Assembly (NCBI GenBank): GCA_011634665.1
Contig: WAEK01000004.1
Coordinates: forward strand, 834,001-898,000
DNA length: 64,000 nucleotides
Reading direction: 5' to 3'
From: Mortierella sp. BCC40632
Lineage: Eukaryota; Mortierellomycota; Mortierellomycetes; Mortierellales; Mortierellaceae
Below the pieces are notes generated by a model. The model ran no database searches and was not told where the DNA came from. It was given only the letters and a program-made list of their open reading frames with translations. This document shows, one piece after another, positions 21,665 to 33,644 of the stretch; within the stretch, counting starts at the first letter, position 1, and every line of letters starts with the position of its first letter. Both the position numbers and the translations under genes were made by a program.

Positions 21665-23513
21665 GAATGCCGACATCATTCGCCCAACTCCTGACAAATC
21701 CACGAAAGATTTATGCAGCGATCTTACAAACACCTTCAGCAGACAGTAGACTTTTGGAACTCTCATGTCCATCTGATAGAGGGTCATATCGTAACCAAAG
21801 ATCTGGCATTCCCAAAAAAAAAAATGGCTCTGGGACACCTATTTTGATTTGTAAATCAATCTCGCTTTTCATCATTCGGAATAGCTTCCACTGGTATTGA
21901 AGCTCTAGTTGCTCAATCTGGGCCTTCTCGGGGAACATGACCTCACCAATAAAGCCCACGCATGACATCCTCAGATGAGGAAAAGGTAAAATATACATAA
22001 GAATCACTTTGGATTTCTTGCTTGTGATCGGTTTTGTACTCGTTGGCAGACTCATGGTCCGTGTTTCCTTTCGATAGTTTGTTAATCCTTGCAGAGAATG
22101 TGACCGATAAAAATGGCGACAGTACTCAGTCCATAAACATGTGCTCTCCATCCAGAAGTCCAGGTCTATAACTCGCTTGGCAAAGTGTCAGCACTACAGT
22201 TTAAAACGGGACCCAAGTTAGAAAAGGATTACACGAGGCATTAGAATCGCATGGATTATAAACAGATATTTTCACTTACAGTAATCTCCATATCTTCAAT
22301 GCTTTTCTCGCTTTGCGTGGAACATCGGACACTGACAATCGATCAATTGCCTCTGAAATTTCGTACTCTCCGCCAGTTTGCAAAATCTCAGATAGCGAGG
22401 GTGTTAGCACCGATATCTCCTCGTACTCTGTAGAGCGGCACGCACGACTCATGGTTTGAGCGATAGCCTTTGCCTCAGGGCTCGGTAAAATAGCCTTCCC
22501 AAAGAACCGAATACCATTCAAAGCCCTATTAAAAGCATAAATATGTAATGTTAATGAGGCGAATCATTTCTTATAACGCCTTCCTTTTCTGTTGAGATAC
22601 AGATTGCTATGAAGCGGACGCGACTTTGGAGCTACTTAAAGTTGATTATTCGGTTCCATCCTTTGTCGAGGGACTCGATTCTGTCAGATGCATGAATGTT
22701 GAGGAGGTCTCTTCTATTACAGAGTAAACTGTGCACCAAGCCAACTGAGAGAGCTAATAATTAAAGGTTTAAACAAAAAAACAAATTACCTTCGAAATCG
22801 ACTTCTTTTTGGCCTCGCGTTAGTAAATCATGCGTGGTCGATTCAAGAACGATTTGGGACTGAGTTTGGCCAAACTCCTGCACAGACACCAAGGCGCGAT
22901 TGGCTACAACTCTCGTACTGATTTCCACTGCGTGTCTTTGCTCAAAACTGCTTTTCCTTATTCTTGCGAAAAAGGTCAAGTGGATCCTGAAGATGTTTTC
23001 TTCTGCCCTTACGGATTTCTGGGAAAGTAATGAGCTGTTGGTACGCGTGTATCGCTGACGGTTGATCAGTCAGCTTGAATCGAGCGACAAATTGCTCGAA
23101 GGTGGCATGCCCTTGACTATCGACTCTGCACTTGAGTCATTGCAGGTACGACTGAGGTACTGATGACATCAAGACTCCAAGTCCATAAAGTGCGATAGAG
23201 ACTCTGCAATAAAAGTTAAAAAAAAAAAAAAAAAAAAGACGTATGGACAGTGACGATTGTCTGGCGTGAGTAACGATCGGCTTTTTTCCTCGATGAGAAT
23301 AAATAAATGTTGACATTCAATTCCTGGGCAAGGAAACGTAGAACCATATGACTCCTCGAAGGAACTGGCAACATTATCCGATCTTGGCCCAGGCCTTCGT
23401 ATATGTCGATTGAAAACTGTGATCTTGATCGTCCATTTAGAGCAATATTCTTGACTTTTCTCCCTATTTACTAACCATTCCTTTATCCAGTCATCCCTTG
23501 TGATCGACACCAT
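21605..23513 (-). pseudogene. Decayed or unresolved multi-exon gene of unknown family
   Basis: Minus-strand coding-like blocks occur in order: 23513-23230 (ATG start, MVSITRDDWIKEWLVN), about 23215-23150 (SIALYGLGVLMSSVPQSYLQ), about 23120-23010 (GHATFEQFVARFKLTDQPS), 22990-22793 (FARIRKSSFEQRHAVEIS), 22525-22276 (GIRFFGKAILPSPEAKAIAQ) and 22180-21700 (DFWMESTCLWTEYCRHFY). Good donors follow several blocks (GTAAGG at about 23024, GTAATT at about 22793, GTAAGT at about 22281). However, the reading phases do not join: the third-to-fourth and fourth-to-fifth joins are out of frame or meet stops. Composition is normal, not microsatellite. I read this as a gene that has lost its frame, or a fast-evolving lineage-specific gene whose exons I cannot place. 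No function is proposed. Confidence 0.4.
21616..21664. repeat. Poly-A plus TAA triplet tract
   Basis: About 16 A followed by about 11 TAA/ATA triplets at the 3' end of the decayed minus-strand gene. Confidence 0.9.
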
Positions 23514-24133
23514 TTCAGGTCAAATTTCAAGGGAGGACTGTGGACAGCTGAAGCAGGATACAAAACATTTTGTTGTTGTAGGAACAGAGGAAGTGTAGTC
23601 TTGTGGAATCGATCCATAATCTTTTTTTTTTTCTTTTCTTCTATCATATTCTTTTGTTTACTCACCCCTAGTTGGTATATTATCGTATCTTTGATACCCA
23701 ATAAATCCGAATTGTTTACCTGTAGGTGTAACGTCTTTAATGTCCCTCATAACGGTAAAATAAAAAAAAATAAAAAAAAAATCGTGTCCTGTATAGAGCA
23801 AAAGAGAAGACAAGTATAGGTCCCTTCCTCAGCGAATTGGTTTTTGTTTTATCTCTTTTTTTTCGTAAAAATACAGGCAAATGCAAAAATAGCAGATAAA
23901 TAATGGATCGGAAGAAAATGAGAGTCAACACGGGAGGGGGGGGGGGAAGGTTGAGGGGGATGTGTACGAGCGAAAATGTAACAAGGAATAAGGAGGAGGA
24001 AAAAACAAAACAAAACTATGTGCTACTGAACAAATAAGAAAGACTCTATATCAGAAAGAAGAAGAAAAAAAGAAAAAAGAAAAAAAGAAAAAAGGATCTT
24101 TTTCCTTTCACACTCTTATTCTCTTTTCTTCGT
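23514..24133. other. AT-rich intergenic region and TIM44 3' flank
   Basis: Homopolymer-rich DNA between the decayed gene and the TIM44 stop. It includes a run of about 12 G broken by one A (23934-23947) and an A/G-rich tract (24057-24095) that is probably TIM44 3' UTR. No gene was seen. Confidence 0.5.
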
Positions 24134-26192
24134 TTAGATGTAAGAACGGCTGTTGTGCTTGGCCATATCCATAATACGAACACCTCTTGTCAAGGGGTTC
24201 GAGAGCGTCTCGGGAGTCAAGGTAATCACACAAGCATAGGTGCACTCCTCAATAGCATCCTCCTGACCATACACCACCTCTCGAGTCAAACGGTTACGGA
24301 AGACAGTCACCTCCTGAGTCTGGAAAGAAATGATCAACACAGGCACATCGTTCTCCAAAACCTTGGCCGAAACCAATTCCACATGACGGAGCTCAAGAAT
24401 CTTGCAGTCGCTCACAAGTCCCTGCTGGATCTGGGCTTGGAAACCGGCGGAAAGAACGTTGTAGGTCTAATTTACATACGCACCCATAAAATAAAGCAAA
24501 AGAGAAAGCATCCGTTAGAAGATGAAGGGGATAGAATCGAAATTGTTTGTGCTTAGATAACAGATACCAAAGGGGAGTAAACGAAGAGGGAAACTTACAG
24601 CCTCAGAGCACCACTCGTTCAAAGATTCCGAATCAGCAGTCAAGACGGCGTCCATGACTTCTGGGATGATAAACTCGCGTGCCTCCTTCATGAACGAGTC
24701 CATCTTGAACTCGGGGTTGATCATCTGGAGGGATCGGATCGTCTTGGCGTTCTCGGTCTCGTCCAACATCGAGGCTATGAATCAATAAAGAACCATACGA
24801 CGAGGTCAGTACAATAGAATCCTTTTGCAAATATTCTTATTGAAAAAAAAAAAAGGAGGGGAGTTCTTGTTCAAAAAAAAAAAAAAAAAACTTACTCCAG
24901 AGATCTCCAATCTTGTCGGTCACGACACGGGCCCAGGCAACAAAGACGTTTTCACTGTCATCATAGTTCTTCTTCATGCTGAAGACTCCCTGGACAACAG
25001 GGTTGCTCTCCTTGAACTTTGACCAGGTCTCCTTCCATGCAGAGTCCTTGTGCAACACCATAGCCTCACCAGCGCTAAAATTGATAATAAGGGAAGGATA
25101 TCATAGGCTATCAATGGGAATGGCCAACAAAGATCTCTACTTGACTTGACAATGATCACATCAATAGCAGCAACAACAGCAGCAACAGCAACAGCAAAAA
25201 AAAAAAAAAAAACTTACTTGGCATCCTCCTCAACAGTAGGAGCCTCCTTCGCATACTTGGCAGCATCCTTGGGAGAGTAGTTGGGGTCCAATCCACGAGC
25301 ACGGCGACGAGCGGCCCTGGAAGTGTAGCCTCCATATCTCGACTCTGTATCCTGGATGACATTTTCTACAGACTCCTTGACATTCTGGAAGTACTGGCTG
25401 TCACGAATGGGCTTTGTCGACTCGTCGACCGAGTCAGCAAACGCCTTGCCTGTCTCTGAGATCTATTGTTGAGAAACAAGAAAATAAGAGTCAGAATACA
25501 ACAAAACTTAAAATGGAGTATTGCTCTTCTCTCTTTCTCTCTTCTTCTTTTTCCTTCCTTTCACCACTACCACTACCACCCTTTCATTACCTTTTCCTTG
25601 GACTCCTTGACAAACTCGTTCTCGGAAGCACTCTTCAAGGTCTCGTTGACAGTTTCTCCGATCTTTCCTGTTGCCCTCTTCAAAGTCTCGGCGGTCTGCT
25701 TGATCTTTTCAGAGGCAGCACTTGCAGAGGCAGCGCTTTCCTATAGATCCGAAAAAAGGACCAGGATACAGAGAGATAAGAGAAAGTGGAGGAGGAAAGT
25801 TAGTAGATAGTTCTATTGACATTCCCTAGTCCTAGGCAACGAGAGAGAGAGAAAAGAAGAGGGAAAAGCAGTATTCTTACCCTAGCCTTTTGCAGAGCCT
25901 CCTTGGCCTTCTTCAGGGCATCACTTTCAGTAACCTTGCCAGACTCATCCTGAAGCTTCTTGGCCGACTCGTGGAGTTCCTTGTTCTTTTGGATCTGTTC
26001 CTTCAAAGTTTCCATAAACTTTCCGAAAGCGCTCTGCGACTCATGACGGACACCAGTCGAAGGTGCACGGACTTGACGACCCACAGCATGGGCGGTCAAC
26101 CGCTGTGAGGGCGAGAGAAGGAGGGCAGTCGGCCGGAGGGCAGGAGCAGCCTTTTGCGAGGAGGAGGAGATTACGGAACGAAGAGCCGACAT
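24134..26192 (-). CDS. TIM44: Tim44, import motor tether of the mitochondrial inner membrane
   Basis: Tim44 anchors mitochondrial Hsp70 to the TIM23 channel on the matrix side. Six exons in consistent phase: 26192-25881, 25740-25591, 25462-25218, 25074-24896, 24774-24599 and 24466-24134; 464 residues, close to the usual 430-450. The N-terminus is a basic, acid-poor presequence (MSALRSVISSSSQKAAPALR). Next comes a Lys/Glu-rich coiled segment (FGKFMETLKEQIQKNKELHE). The C-terminal Tim44 domain covers about residues 260-464, with VFSMKKNYDDSENVFVAWAR, INPEFKMDSFMKEAREFIIP, and DVPVLIISFQTQEVTVFRN near the end. Every intron has a standard donor and AG acceptor. Several carry A runs on the plus strand, that is, T on the coding strand. 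The start is the ATG at 26192, which keeps the presequence. Assignment is firm. Confidence 0.95.
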
Positions 26193-26847
26193 GGTTGTGT
26201 GTATATGTGTATATGTGTGAGTGAACAGGTGTATGGGTGTGGGTGTGTGTAAAAGGAGGTATGAATATGAAACAGTCGATCTGATCAGAATAGCTCAATT
26301 GCCCTGGATGCAGAAGAATGAGTAAAGAAGGTTCTTTTGCTATGGAATGAGAGAAGGATGGGAGAAGTCCTGCTTTTTCTTGCTGCCGAGTTTCTCCGGG
26401 AAGGCGAGTTGGTATCGGAAGGGGAGAATGGATGGAGTAAAAAAAAAGAGTCGAAAGGAACAAAGATCTAGTAAGGAGTCCTAGTTCCAACAGAGAAGTG
26501 GGGGTGGAGAGAGAAAGAGAAAGAGAAAGAGAAAGAAGGGGAGAAGGAGAGGAGGAGGAGGAGGACCGTCTTTTTCAAATCCGACCCGCTTGCTCACTGT
26601 TTGCCGGGTGGTGGCTTTGTTGCGGGCAAATTTATCTCTCGACCCGTTTCTCTCAATTCCCTTTTTCGGATCGATCGGGTTCCTTCCTTCCCCAGATTAT
26701 TCGAAGAACGAAATAGAAGCCATAGAAAAAAAGAGAGAGAGAGAAAAAAATAATAGTCTTGTATAGCAATTGAATGTATTGTCCTTCTGTGTCTCCTCTT
26801 CTTTTCAGTTCTCTGGTCAGCTATGCTCTTTTCTTTTCTAGTTTTCT
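26193..26847. promoter_or_regulatory. TIM44 5' flank and 3' flank of the ABC transporter
   Basis: This 655 bp stretch separates two minus-strand genes. It should contain the TIM44 promoter and the 3' UTR of the ABC transporter. It has GT/CA and GA simple repeats (26200-26250, 26507-26560), but no recognised motif or frame. Confidence 0.45.
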
Positions 26848-29800
26848 TCTATTTGACCTTGTGGCGATTGAGCAGCTTCATTAGCGAGAACGATACTACA
26901 TTCCAGCCCTACAGAGTATTTGGAAATAATACACCGCCGTTAGTATCGTCAAAATATCTCCAGAAAACAAAGGTCTCTTTCCCTTTTCCTACAGTTGATT
27001 GTGCCTAAGAATTGACTTACCAAGCCAATGTAGATAATAAGCATGATGGCTTGGTCATAGTGCTCAAAAGCATACGTATTCCCGAGAAAGTTGTGCTTGA
27101 TTTCATTGTAGCTAGTAGGTTAAAAAAGGAATTAGAGTCGTTGTAAGCAATCCTTACTTTTTTCTTTTCTTTTCTTTTCTTTTCTTTTTTACATAGCCCC
27201 ACTTTTAGGACTTACTTTCGAGACTCCATCTCCTTGAGATAAAAGGCTTCTACACCCCATCGAGGTGCACTGATCGACCAAATCCAACGAACATAGGCAT
27301 ATTCGTGATCGGTCACCACCTTCCAGAGGTGAGGGGCCGTGCCACTCAGCACCAGCGCCCACGCCAATGACATACCCGTTCCTGCCAATCCAAACATGGA
27401 TCGATTGACAACCGCAGAGACAAAGTAGCCCATTGCGAATGCATTCACATACAAGAGCAGGACAATGACGAGCAGCGAGCTAAGTTGCTGTCGGTACGCA
27501 AAGAAGAAGATAAAGGCGCCAGTGTACATGCAGGCTATTCCAATTCAACAATGTTTCCTATGTTAGCATAGTCGCCCAAAGAGAGGACAAGAAGGCATCA
27601 AGTCACCTTCAACAGGCCTAACTAAGTAAAAATTTAGACTTACCAGCAACGATCATTCTAGGAACATCGGCCAAAATCTTGGCAAGGTAGTATGGGAGTG
27701 TTGGCATGCCTGCTGAAGTATCTCGCCAGAAAACAGCTAGTGAAAAAAAAATAGCGGATCAATGTCATTTTCTTCTCTTAAACCCCCTCTCCCACCCAGA
27801 AGAGTCAGTCAACGCCCACGAAGGAGAGGGGAGAGGGTTTCTACAATCTCCAATACTGAATCGAACCAAGAAGGTCCTTACCTTTCTCGGCACCAAATGT
27901 GCTTGATCCAACACTGATACCGGCAAAGAAAACACCAAGAGCCATAAACATGCCCACATATCGGATATCATCCACAGGAGTCGCACAAGCAAGTTGAATA
28001 GCGACTGGGGCCATAGCACAGATCTCTGCTGGCTGTCGAGCTAGGTTTATCCAAAGGAAAGTAGAAAAAAATAATAGATAAGATGTAAGCACGATGCCAT
28101 TTTTTTTAAAGATAGGAATCACTGGTATCTCGGAAAACACTTACGGATATATGTCATGTCCTTTGTTGCAAAGGACACACAGAGACCACAGGCCAAGTGA
28201 AGCGATTGGTCCCAGAGGAAGCCCACCTGTGAGCGATAGTTTTGCAAACATGCACGTTTGAAGCTACATAGTCCCAAGAAAAAATAGAATGATCAGTATA
28301 CTCATCCAATTTCAACCAGTTGACAGGCAAGACCAATAAGAAAAGAATAAGTAAACTCTACCAGAGAAGAAAAACACTTCCAAACGAGGGGGTCTCTCGA
28401 ACAGGATCTTTTTCTCTCGTAAACTTGCATTTGATGCTCCAGAGCCAATGGACAAATTCGTCCATGACATCCGTGCACCAGTACACGGTGTCGGCCCAGG
28501 TAGAAATGAGCGACAGGTTGATAGTTGTCAACACGCTTTGTCTGGCAGGTCGTATATTCTCACTGTTCTCAGCAGTATCGGTGGTTGAGCCCGCCAAGTT
28601 CGAGAATGCCACGCTAAACGTTGGAGATTGAGGACGAGAAGGCTGGTGGAGAGCCATGGTCGACACATGACATGCACGATCAGCTCGCTCTAATGGGAGA
28701 GAGGCCGAAAAGGCCACCTTCTCATTGTTACCCTTGTTGGTACCCTCCTCATCGTGACCACCGGAATACAACTTGGACGAAGGGCGGCGATCACTCACCA
28801 CGGGTGATCCTTGGTTAGAACCATCATTTGACAACTGAACTGTCATCAGAGTCTCACTCTCGCGAATGGCATGCTTCTCAAGATTCATGGAGAGGGCCAC
28901 TTTACGGCAATGATTATCCCACTCCCTGAACAATTGTAGAGTACGATCTCTTGGTGTCCTTGGTTGCAACGTTTCCTTGTCGCTGTTCTCCGAATCGTCA
29001 TCCATATATCGGATGCTCCGTGGTGACTGACAGACACGACCTGCTGCCAGAGAAATAAAGTAATCGGCAGGATTCTCATCCTCGGGCACTGGATAACCAA
29101 TTCCTTCAAAGTACTGTGCTGCTTCGTCACGAGGTCCAGAATAAACCACTCGACCACCTGCTCCGAGCAAGATGAGATCATCAAACTGATTAAAGGCGTG
29201 AGGAGAAGGCGAGTGAACGACAGCGGCCACGGTCAAGAACTGTTCCTTGGCGATCTGTCTCAGTAGTTTGCAGACTTCGAGCGAGGTGGCCGAGTCCAGA
29301 CCTGAAGTTGGTTCATCGAGGAAGAGGATTGAAGGAGAGGCAACCAGCTCCATACCGATGTTGACGCGTTTGCGTTCACCTCCCGAAATGCCTCGAGTCT
29401 CGACGTCACCGATCGGGTTGTCCATGATATGACCAATGCCTAGGAATTGAATTACTTCCAAGACTTTTAGGCGTTTTTCGTTATGGCTCATATGGACAGG
29501 TTGGCGCATTCGGGCCGAGTGCTATATATATATTTTATAGATGAGGTTAGTGGATACGATCCTATCAGACGGTACATACGTGCCATGTAATCCATTTACA
29601 TAACAGAAACAGAAAAATAAAAGAGAAGTTACCATAAGAATCTCACGAACGGTGAGGTCAGAGAGCATGACATCTTCTTGAGGAACAAATCCAATAAGCT
29701 TTTTCCACAGAGTAAGAGTCTGTTCTTTTCCATTCACTTTGATGCTACCATCCGTCTTGGCCACCTTTCCAGCCAGAATCGATAATAAAGTGGTTTTTCC

Positions 29801-30885
29801 AGCCCCCGAAGGTCCCATTACGGCACATGTCCTGCCTGCACTCAATCTTCCACTGATATTCTACAATGGATTAAACAAAGAGGGGAAGGGGGTGAGCAAA
29901 AGAAAAAAAAAGTAGTTGCACATTTGCTAATCAAACCATCGATTCTAAAAAGAACTAAAAATCAAGGGGAGGTTGATCTTACCTTAATTACATCCACACC
30001 TGTAGGAAGAGTCAATCCCAGCTTTTCGAATCGAATATCAAACGACCGTTCCACTCTCGGAATACTCATCGTGCTCACATTCATGTTTCCAGCGGCCGTA
30101 GCCACCAAGGCCAAACTACGTTGACTCGCCGCAAAATCCAATCCCGTTTCGGAATCTGGAGCGACTCGAGAAGAGGCCATGATCCGTTGTCGATCCTCTA
30201 GAATAATGGATTGAGCCAACTGTGCTGCCTCCTGCTTTCGTCGTTGTTCGTTCTCTAGATCATGACTGTTATCACCCAGTTCTCGAAGTCGTCGACGGTA
30301 ACGAAGTCGTTGTGCTCGGAAGACTCGTTTTTTGACTGCAAAGACGGCCATGACCATTAGCCCAAAGGCAAACAGAATTGCCCCGAGACCATACTTTTCG
30401 ACGGCATCTGTTCCCGGTGGACAGTAGGCGAGAAAGTTGCATGGAAGCTGCGTTTATGGGAGGTGGGTGAAAAAAAAAAATAAAAGAATGAAAAAAAAAA
30501 AAAAAAAGACCTGTTAGCAAAGAGAGCTTCAAGGGGATGTCTTTTACCAACCTAAGAAACGTAAAATAAAAATATAAATATAAAAAAAAAAAATCGAGTA
30601 TTACCGCGCGCGTTGAGGCAATGGGACAGAAATGACCTTCAGGACAGACTTCGATAGTCTTTGTGTCAGAGCTACAAAGGTAGCCTTTACAACACAGAGT
30701 TGGTTGGGCCGTGTTTTCGGGGCAGTAGAACCCTGCGAGACATGGCACTGAGATGTTGGGTGCAACACAAAAGTTTCTAACAAAGATTTTGTTTGAATGT
30801 TAGATTCTCAATTCCAAAAGGAAAATAAGAAGGAAATAAAAAGGTAGTCTGTTGGAGGAACTCTTCCTTCACAGCTAACACAATG

Positions 30886-30919
<34 letters not shown>

Positions 30920-31622
30920 GACTTCCACCTTCTTCCCTACCCTGCTTCGCATTGCCACGTGAGACCCGAGGCTGTCTGATCAGGACTTTGGGGTGTTCCT
31001 GCCACAGGACATCCAACAAGTCCTGGAATCTAGTTTTACATTGTCCATTATAAGGTGATAAGCACAAGCTATCTGAAGGACACGTACACTCATTCTACAC
31101 CTACAATGTGGCGCTGGAAGTAAAAAAAAAAAAAAAAAGCCTTACCGAAGGATCCCTATATGTGTTCATGATGTAAAGATAACTGAATACGCTCTTTGCT
31201 GGCTCAAAATCCAAAGGAAGTTCGGACAGGATATCGGTCCGAGTTTCCTGAATATGAAAATCATGAATGATTCGTTGAAGTCTGTCCAAGGTCATACCAT
31301 TGGGAAGTTTCAGACTAGATGCTGTACCCGTTTGACTAACAGCCTCGGACGAGATCAAATCGGGCAAGAGTGAAAAGGCTGCTTGCGCTAGCTTTTGTTG
31401 ATGTTGTTGTAATGCAGCTACGCGCTTTAGCTCGTGTGAGGACGAATGATCCCGTGAGGAAGCTCGGTGACCTTTGTGATGGTGTTGTTTCTCATGGCGA
31501 TGGTGGTTATGGCCCCGCGGGACAAGGTTCTTTTCATGTGGAGAGTCGTTTAGGAAACTAGTGTCCAACTGGGCATGTTCCTGGTCCTGCGAGGCAGGTG
31601 GTGAGATGCTCTCTGCATACAT
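26848..31622 (-). CDS. ABCG-type ABC transporter with Cys-rich N-terminal region (ADP1/ABCG24-like)
   Basis: A half-size ABCG transporter with an extracellular or luminal Cys-rich N-terminus. Exons: 31622-31146, from 31094 with unclear end (about 30940), 30776-30605, 30447-29983, 29860-29633, 29521-28362, 28263-28145, 28040-27882, 27736-27644, 27534-27216, 27111-27021 and 26907-26848; about 1160 residues. The Cys-rich part has ECTCPSDSLCLSPYNGQC and CLAGFYCPENTAQPTLCC. A membrane helix follows (GLGAILFAFGLMVMAVFAV), then a basic linker. The nucleotide-binding domain has Walker A GPSGAGKTT, Q-loop FVPQED, signature ISGGERKR, Walker B ILFLDEPTSGLD and switch His in VVHSPSP (usually IHQP). The TM domain fills the last six exons. 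The second exon does not join the third in phase through any good donor. The start is uncertain: 31622 is the first in-frame ATG, but it leaves no signal peptide, so an upstream exon may exist. Confidence 0.88.
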
Positions 31623-31857
31623 GTCCGAGTGATCAGTGCAGGCGTCCTGGAGAGTGCGATGTTGCTGAATAGACGATCTAGGCGTTGCGAACCAGAACTG
31701 GGGTATAAGGGGGGCAGGGGCAGGGGTAGGCCCGGGTGCGCAGAGGAGCAGGGACAAGGGCTTGGGGGACAGGTTTCTCTTCCGATTGACTGATGACCGA
31801 GAGGAGGTCGTGGAGGAGAGATATAGAGATGGAGAGAGAGAGAGAGAGAGAAAGAGA

Positions 31858-31981
31858 TTTGCCAGTGGAATTTCGTTCGTTGGGCGCAGAAACGAAAAGA
31901 GAAGCAGAGACAGCCTCCGCACAAGCAATGAGAGCGGGACTGAGAGAGAGCAGTGAGAGTAAAAACGGGTATGGAAGATAG
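31858..31981. repeat. Imperfect direct repeat, copy 1 (ABC transporter 5' flank)
   Basis: It shares identical islands with 32194-32342: TTTGCCAGTGGAATTT at the start, CCTCCGCACAAGCAAT and AGAGCGGGACTG in the middle, and AAACGGGTATGGAAGATAG at the end. The DNA between islands differs. GA tracts flank it on both sides (31831-31855, 31984-32025). Confidence 0.85.
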
Positions 31982-32193
31982 AGAAAGAATAGAGAGCGAG
32001 AGAGAGAGAGAGAGAGAGAGAATGAGACGAGGAGAGTGTGTGAATAGGTGTAAAGGTAGCAGGAGGAATGTTTTCGCGGCAATATCCCACCTTTGCCGCT
32101 GGTCTTTCTTCCCCGATCGGAGATGACCGGCCCTGGTCGTGGGTTCATACATACCGTGGCTGCAGACGCATTCTCGTCCGTGCTAAAAACGTA

Positions 32194-32342
32194 TTTGCCA
32201 GTGGAATTTTTCGTTTTTTTTTTTTTTTTTTTTTTTTTTTGCATCCGCCTCTCTAGCCACCGATCCTGCCTCCGCACAAGCAATCAGAGCGGGACTGTCC
32301 TACTATGGAAGCAGTGGAAGTAAAAAACGGGTATGGAAGATA
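32194..32342. repeat. Imperfect direct repeat, copy 2 (ABC transporter 5' flank)
   Basis: Second copy of the block at 31858-31981, same orientation, start-to-start distance 336 bp. A T23 run and unrelated sequence replace the spacer between the first two islands. A GA tract follows it (32344-32405). Confidence 0.85.
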
Positions 32343-32888
32343 GAAAGAGAAAGAGAGAGAGAGAGAACGAAAGAGAATGAAAGAGAGAGATAGAGATAGA
32401 GAGAGCATTAGAAGAGAGACTAAGTGAGACAGCGAATGGTAGTCCACAGCCGCAATTACCCATCCTAGACCAACAGACTCTGCAGCCCCCCCCCCCGCCC
32501 GTTTTGTCCGCCTGTTGTTTGTTCCCTTTCTTTCAATTTCGTTCGAAGTTTCCATCCCTCTTCTCTCTCTCTCTCTCTCTATCTATCTCTCTCTATATCT
32601 CTCTCTCTCTCTCTCTCCCTGCCTCTCGGCCCTCTGCTCTCTCTCTCTCTCCTGCGACGTTGCTCATCACACCCACATTCCTGAATTGCCTCACGTCGTG
32701 ATTCCGAGATCCCACCGCCTCACAGAGTCCACTCTCTCTCACTCTCACACACACAAACATACGCCTTCTCTCTCTCTCTCCCTCTCTCTTACCTCCTTGC
32801 CTTACTTTGTGTGTGTGGTCCAACCCTCTGGTGTCTAGTACAACTCCTTCAAACCAGTGACACCCGCATCGCCCGCTGTGCCTTGTTG

Positions 32889-33152
32889 ATGGCCTCTGAC
32901 CTGCGGACCTCGGCCAGGGACTTGATGGCCCTGGCCCAGAAGGTGGGCGGTAAGTCCAGTGTGCTTCTGGATATAGAGTGACCTCGATGGGAGGTGTGCA
33001 AGAGTGATCTGCATAACTAAAACGGGCTTTTTTCATTTTTGCCTTTTCTCATAAACTTTTTCTCTCTCTCTCTCTCTCTCTCCCTTCCCCACTTCTTCCC
33101 CTGTCGCCGATCTCACACACGCTCTCGCTCGCTCTCTCTCCTTGTTCTCTCT

Positions 33153-33187
<35 letters not shown>

Positions 33188-33613
33188 CCTGTGTTGCATG
33201 GGAATGTCCAGTGGTACTGCAACGACATAGTGACAAACTCCTAGGCGAAATCGAATCTGCCGAGGGTTTCCTTTCACAGGACGAGCAAACCGCGCTCTCG
33301 GATCAGTACCAGCAATCACTTGACCTGCGCCGTCAGCTGAGAGATTCCTCCAAGGCCCTGAAGAGTGCACTCGACCATGTCGAGGATATCGAAGACGATG
33401 ATGAACCCAGGATCCTGCGACAGTCAATGGATGCCCTGCAGGCCAACATCAGGAGCAGTCTCCAAAGTACGTTACTTCTGCTCACATTCACACACCTCTC
33501 TATCTCTTTTTTTTTTCTTTCCTCTTTTCTTTTTCTTTTCTCCATGCAGGGTGAAAACGTGCTCACTAAACAGCAACAACAACAACAACAATAACACAAT
33601 AACAACAACAACT

Positions 33614-33644
<31 letters not shown>

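Larger units (their letters stand above)
31623..32888. promoter_or_regulatory. Divergent region between the ABC transporter and PX genes, with a tandem duplication
   Basis: The region contains GA/CT microsatellites and two imperfect copies of a block of about 130-150 bp (31858-31981 and 32194-32342). Both genes start at its edges, so promoters for both strands are expected here. The frame extending leftwards through 31623-32090 on the minus strand is open but lacks an ATG and is largely CT-coded. Confidence 0.5.

Noticed and set aside
23000..23024. A 26-base intron that would rescue the frame of the decayed minus-strand gene
   Set aside because: It is shorter than any plausible spliceosomal intron and still leads to a stop codon.
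31101..32090. N-terminal extension of the ABC transporter as one long frame
   Set aside because: The frame begins with GTG, not ATG, and is mostly CT-coded Ser/Leu. The first in-frame ATG is 31622, so the extension is not supported.
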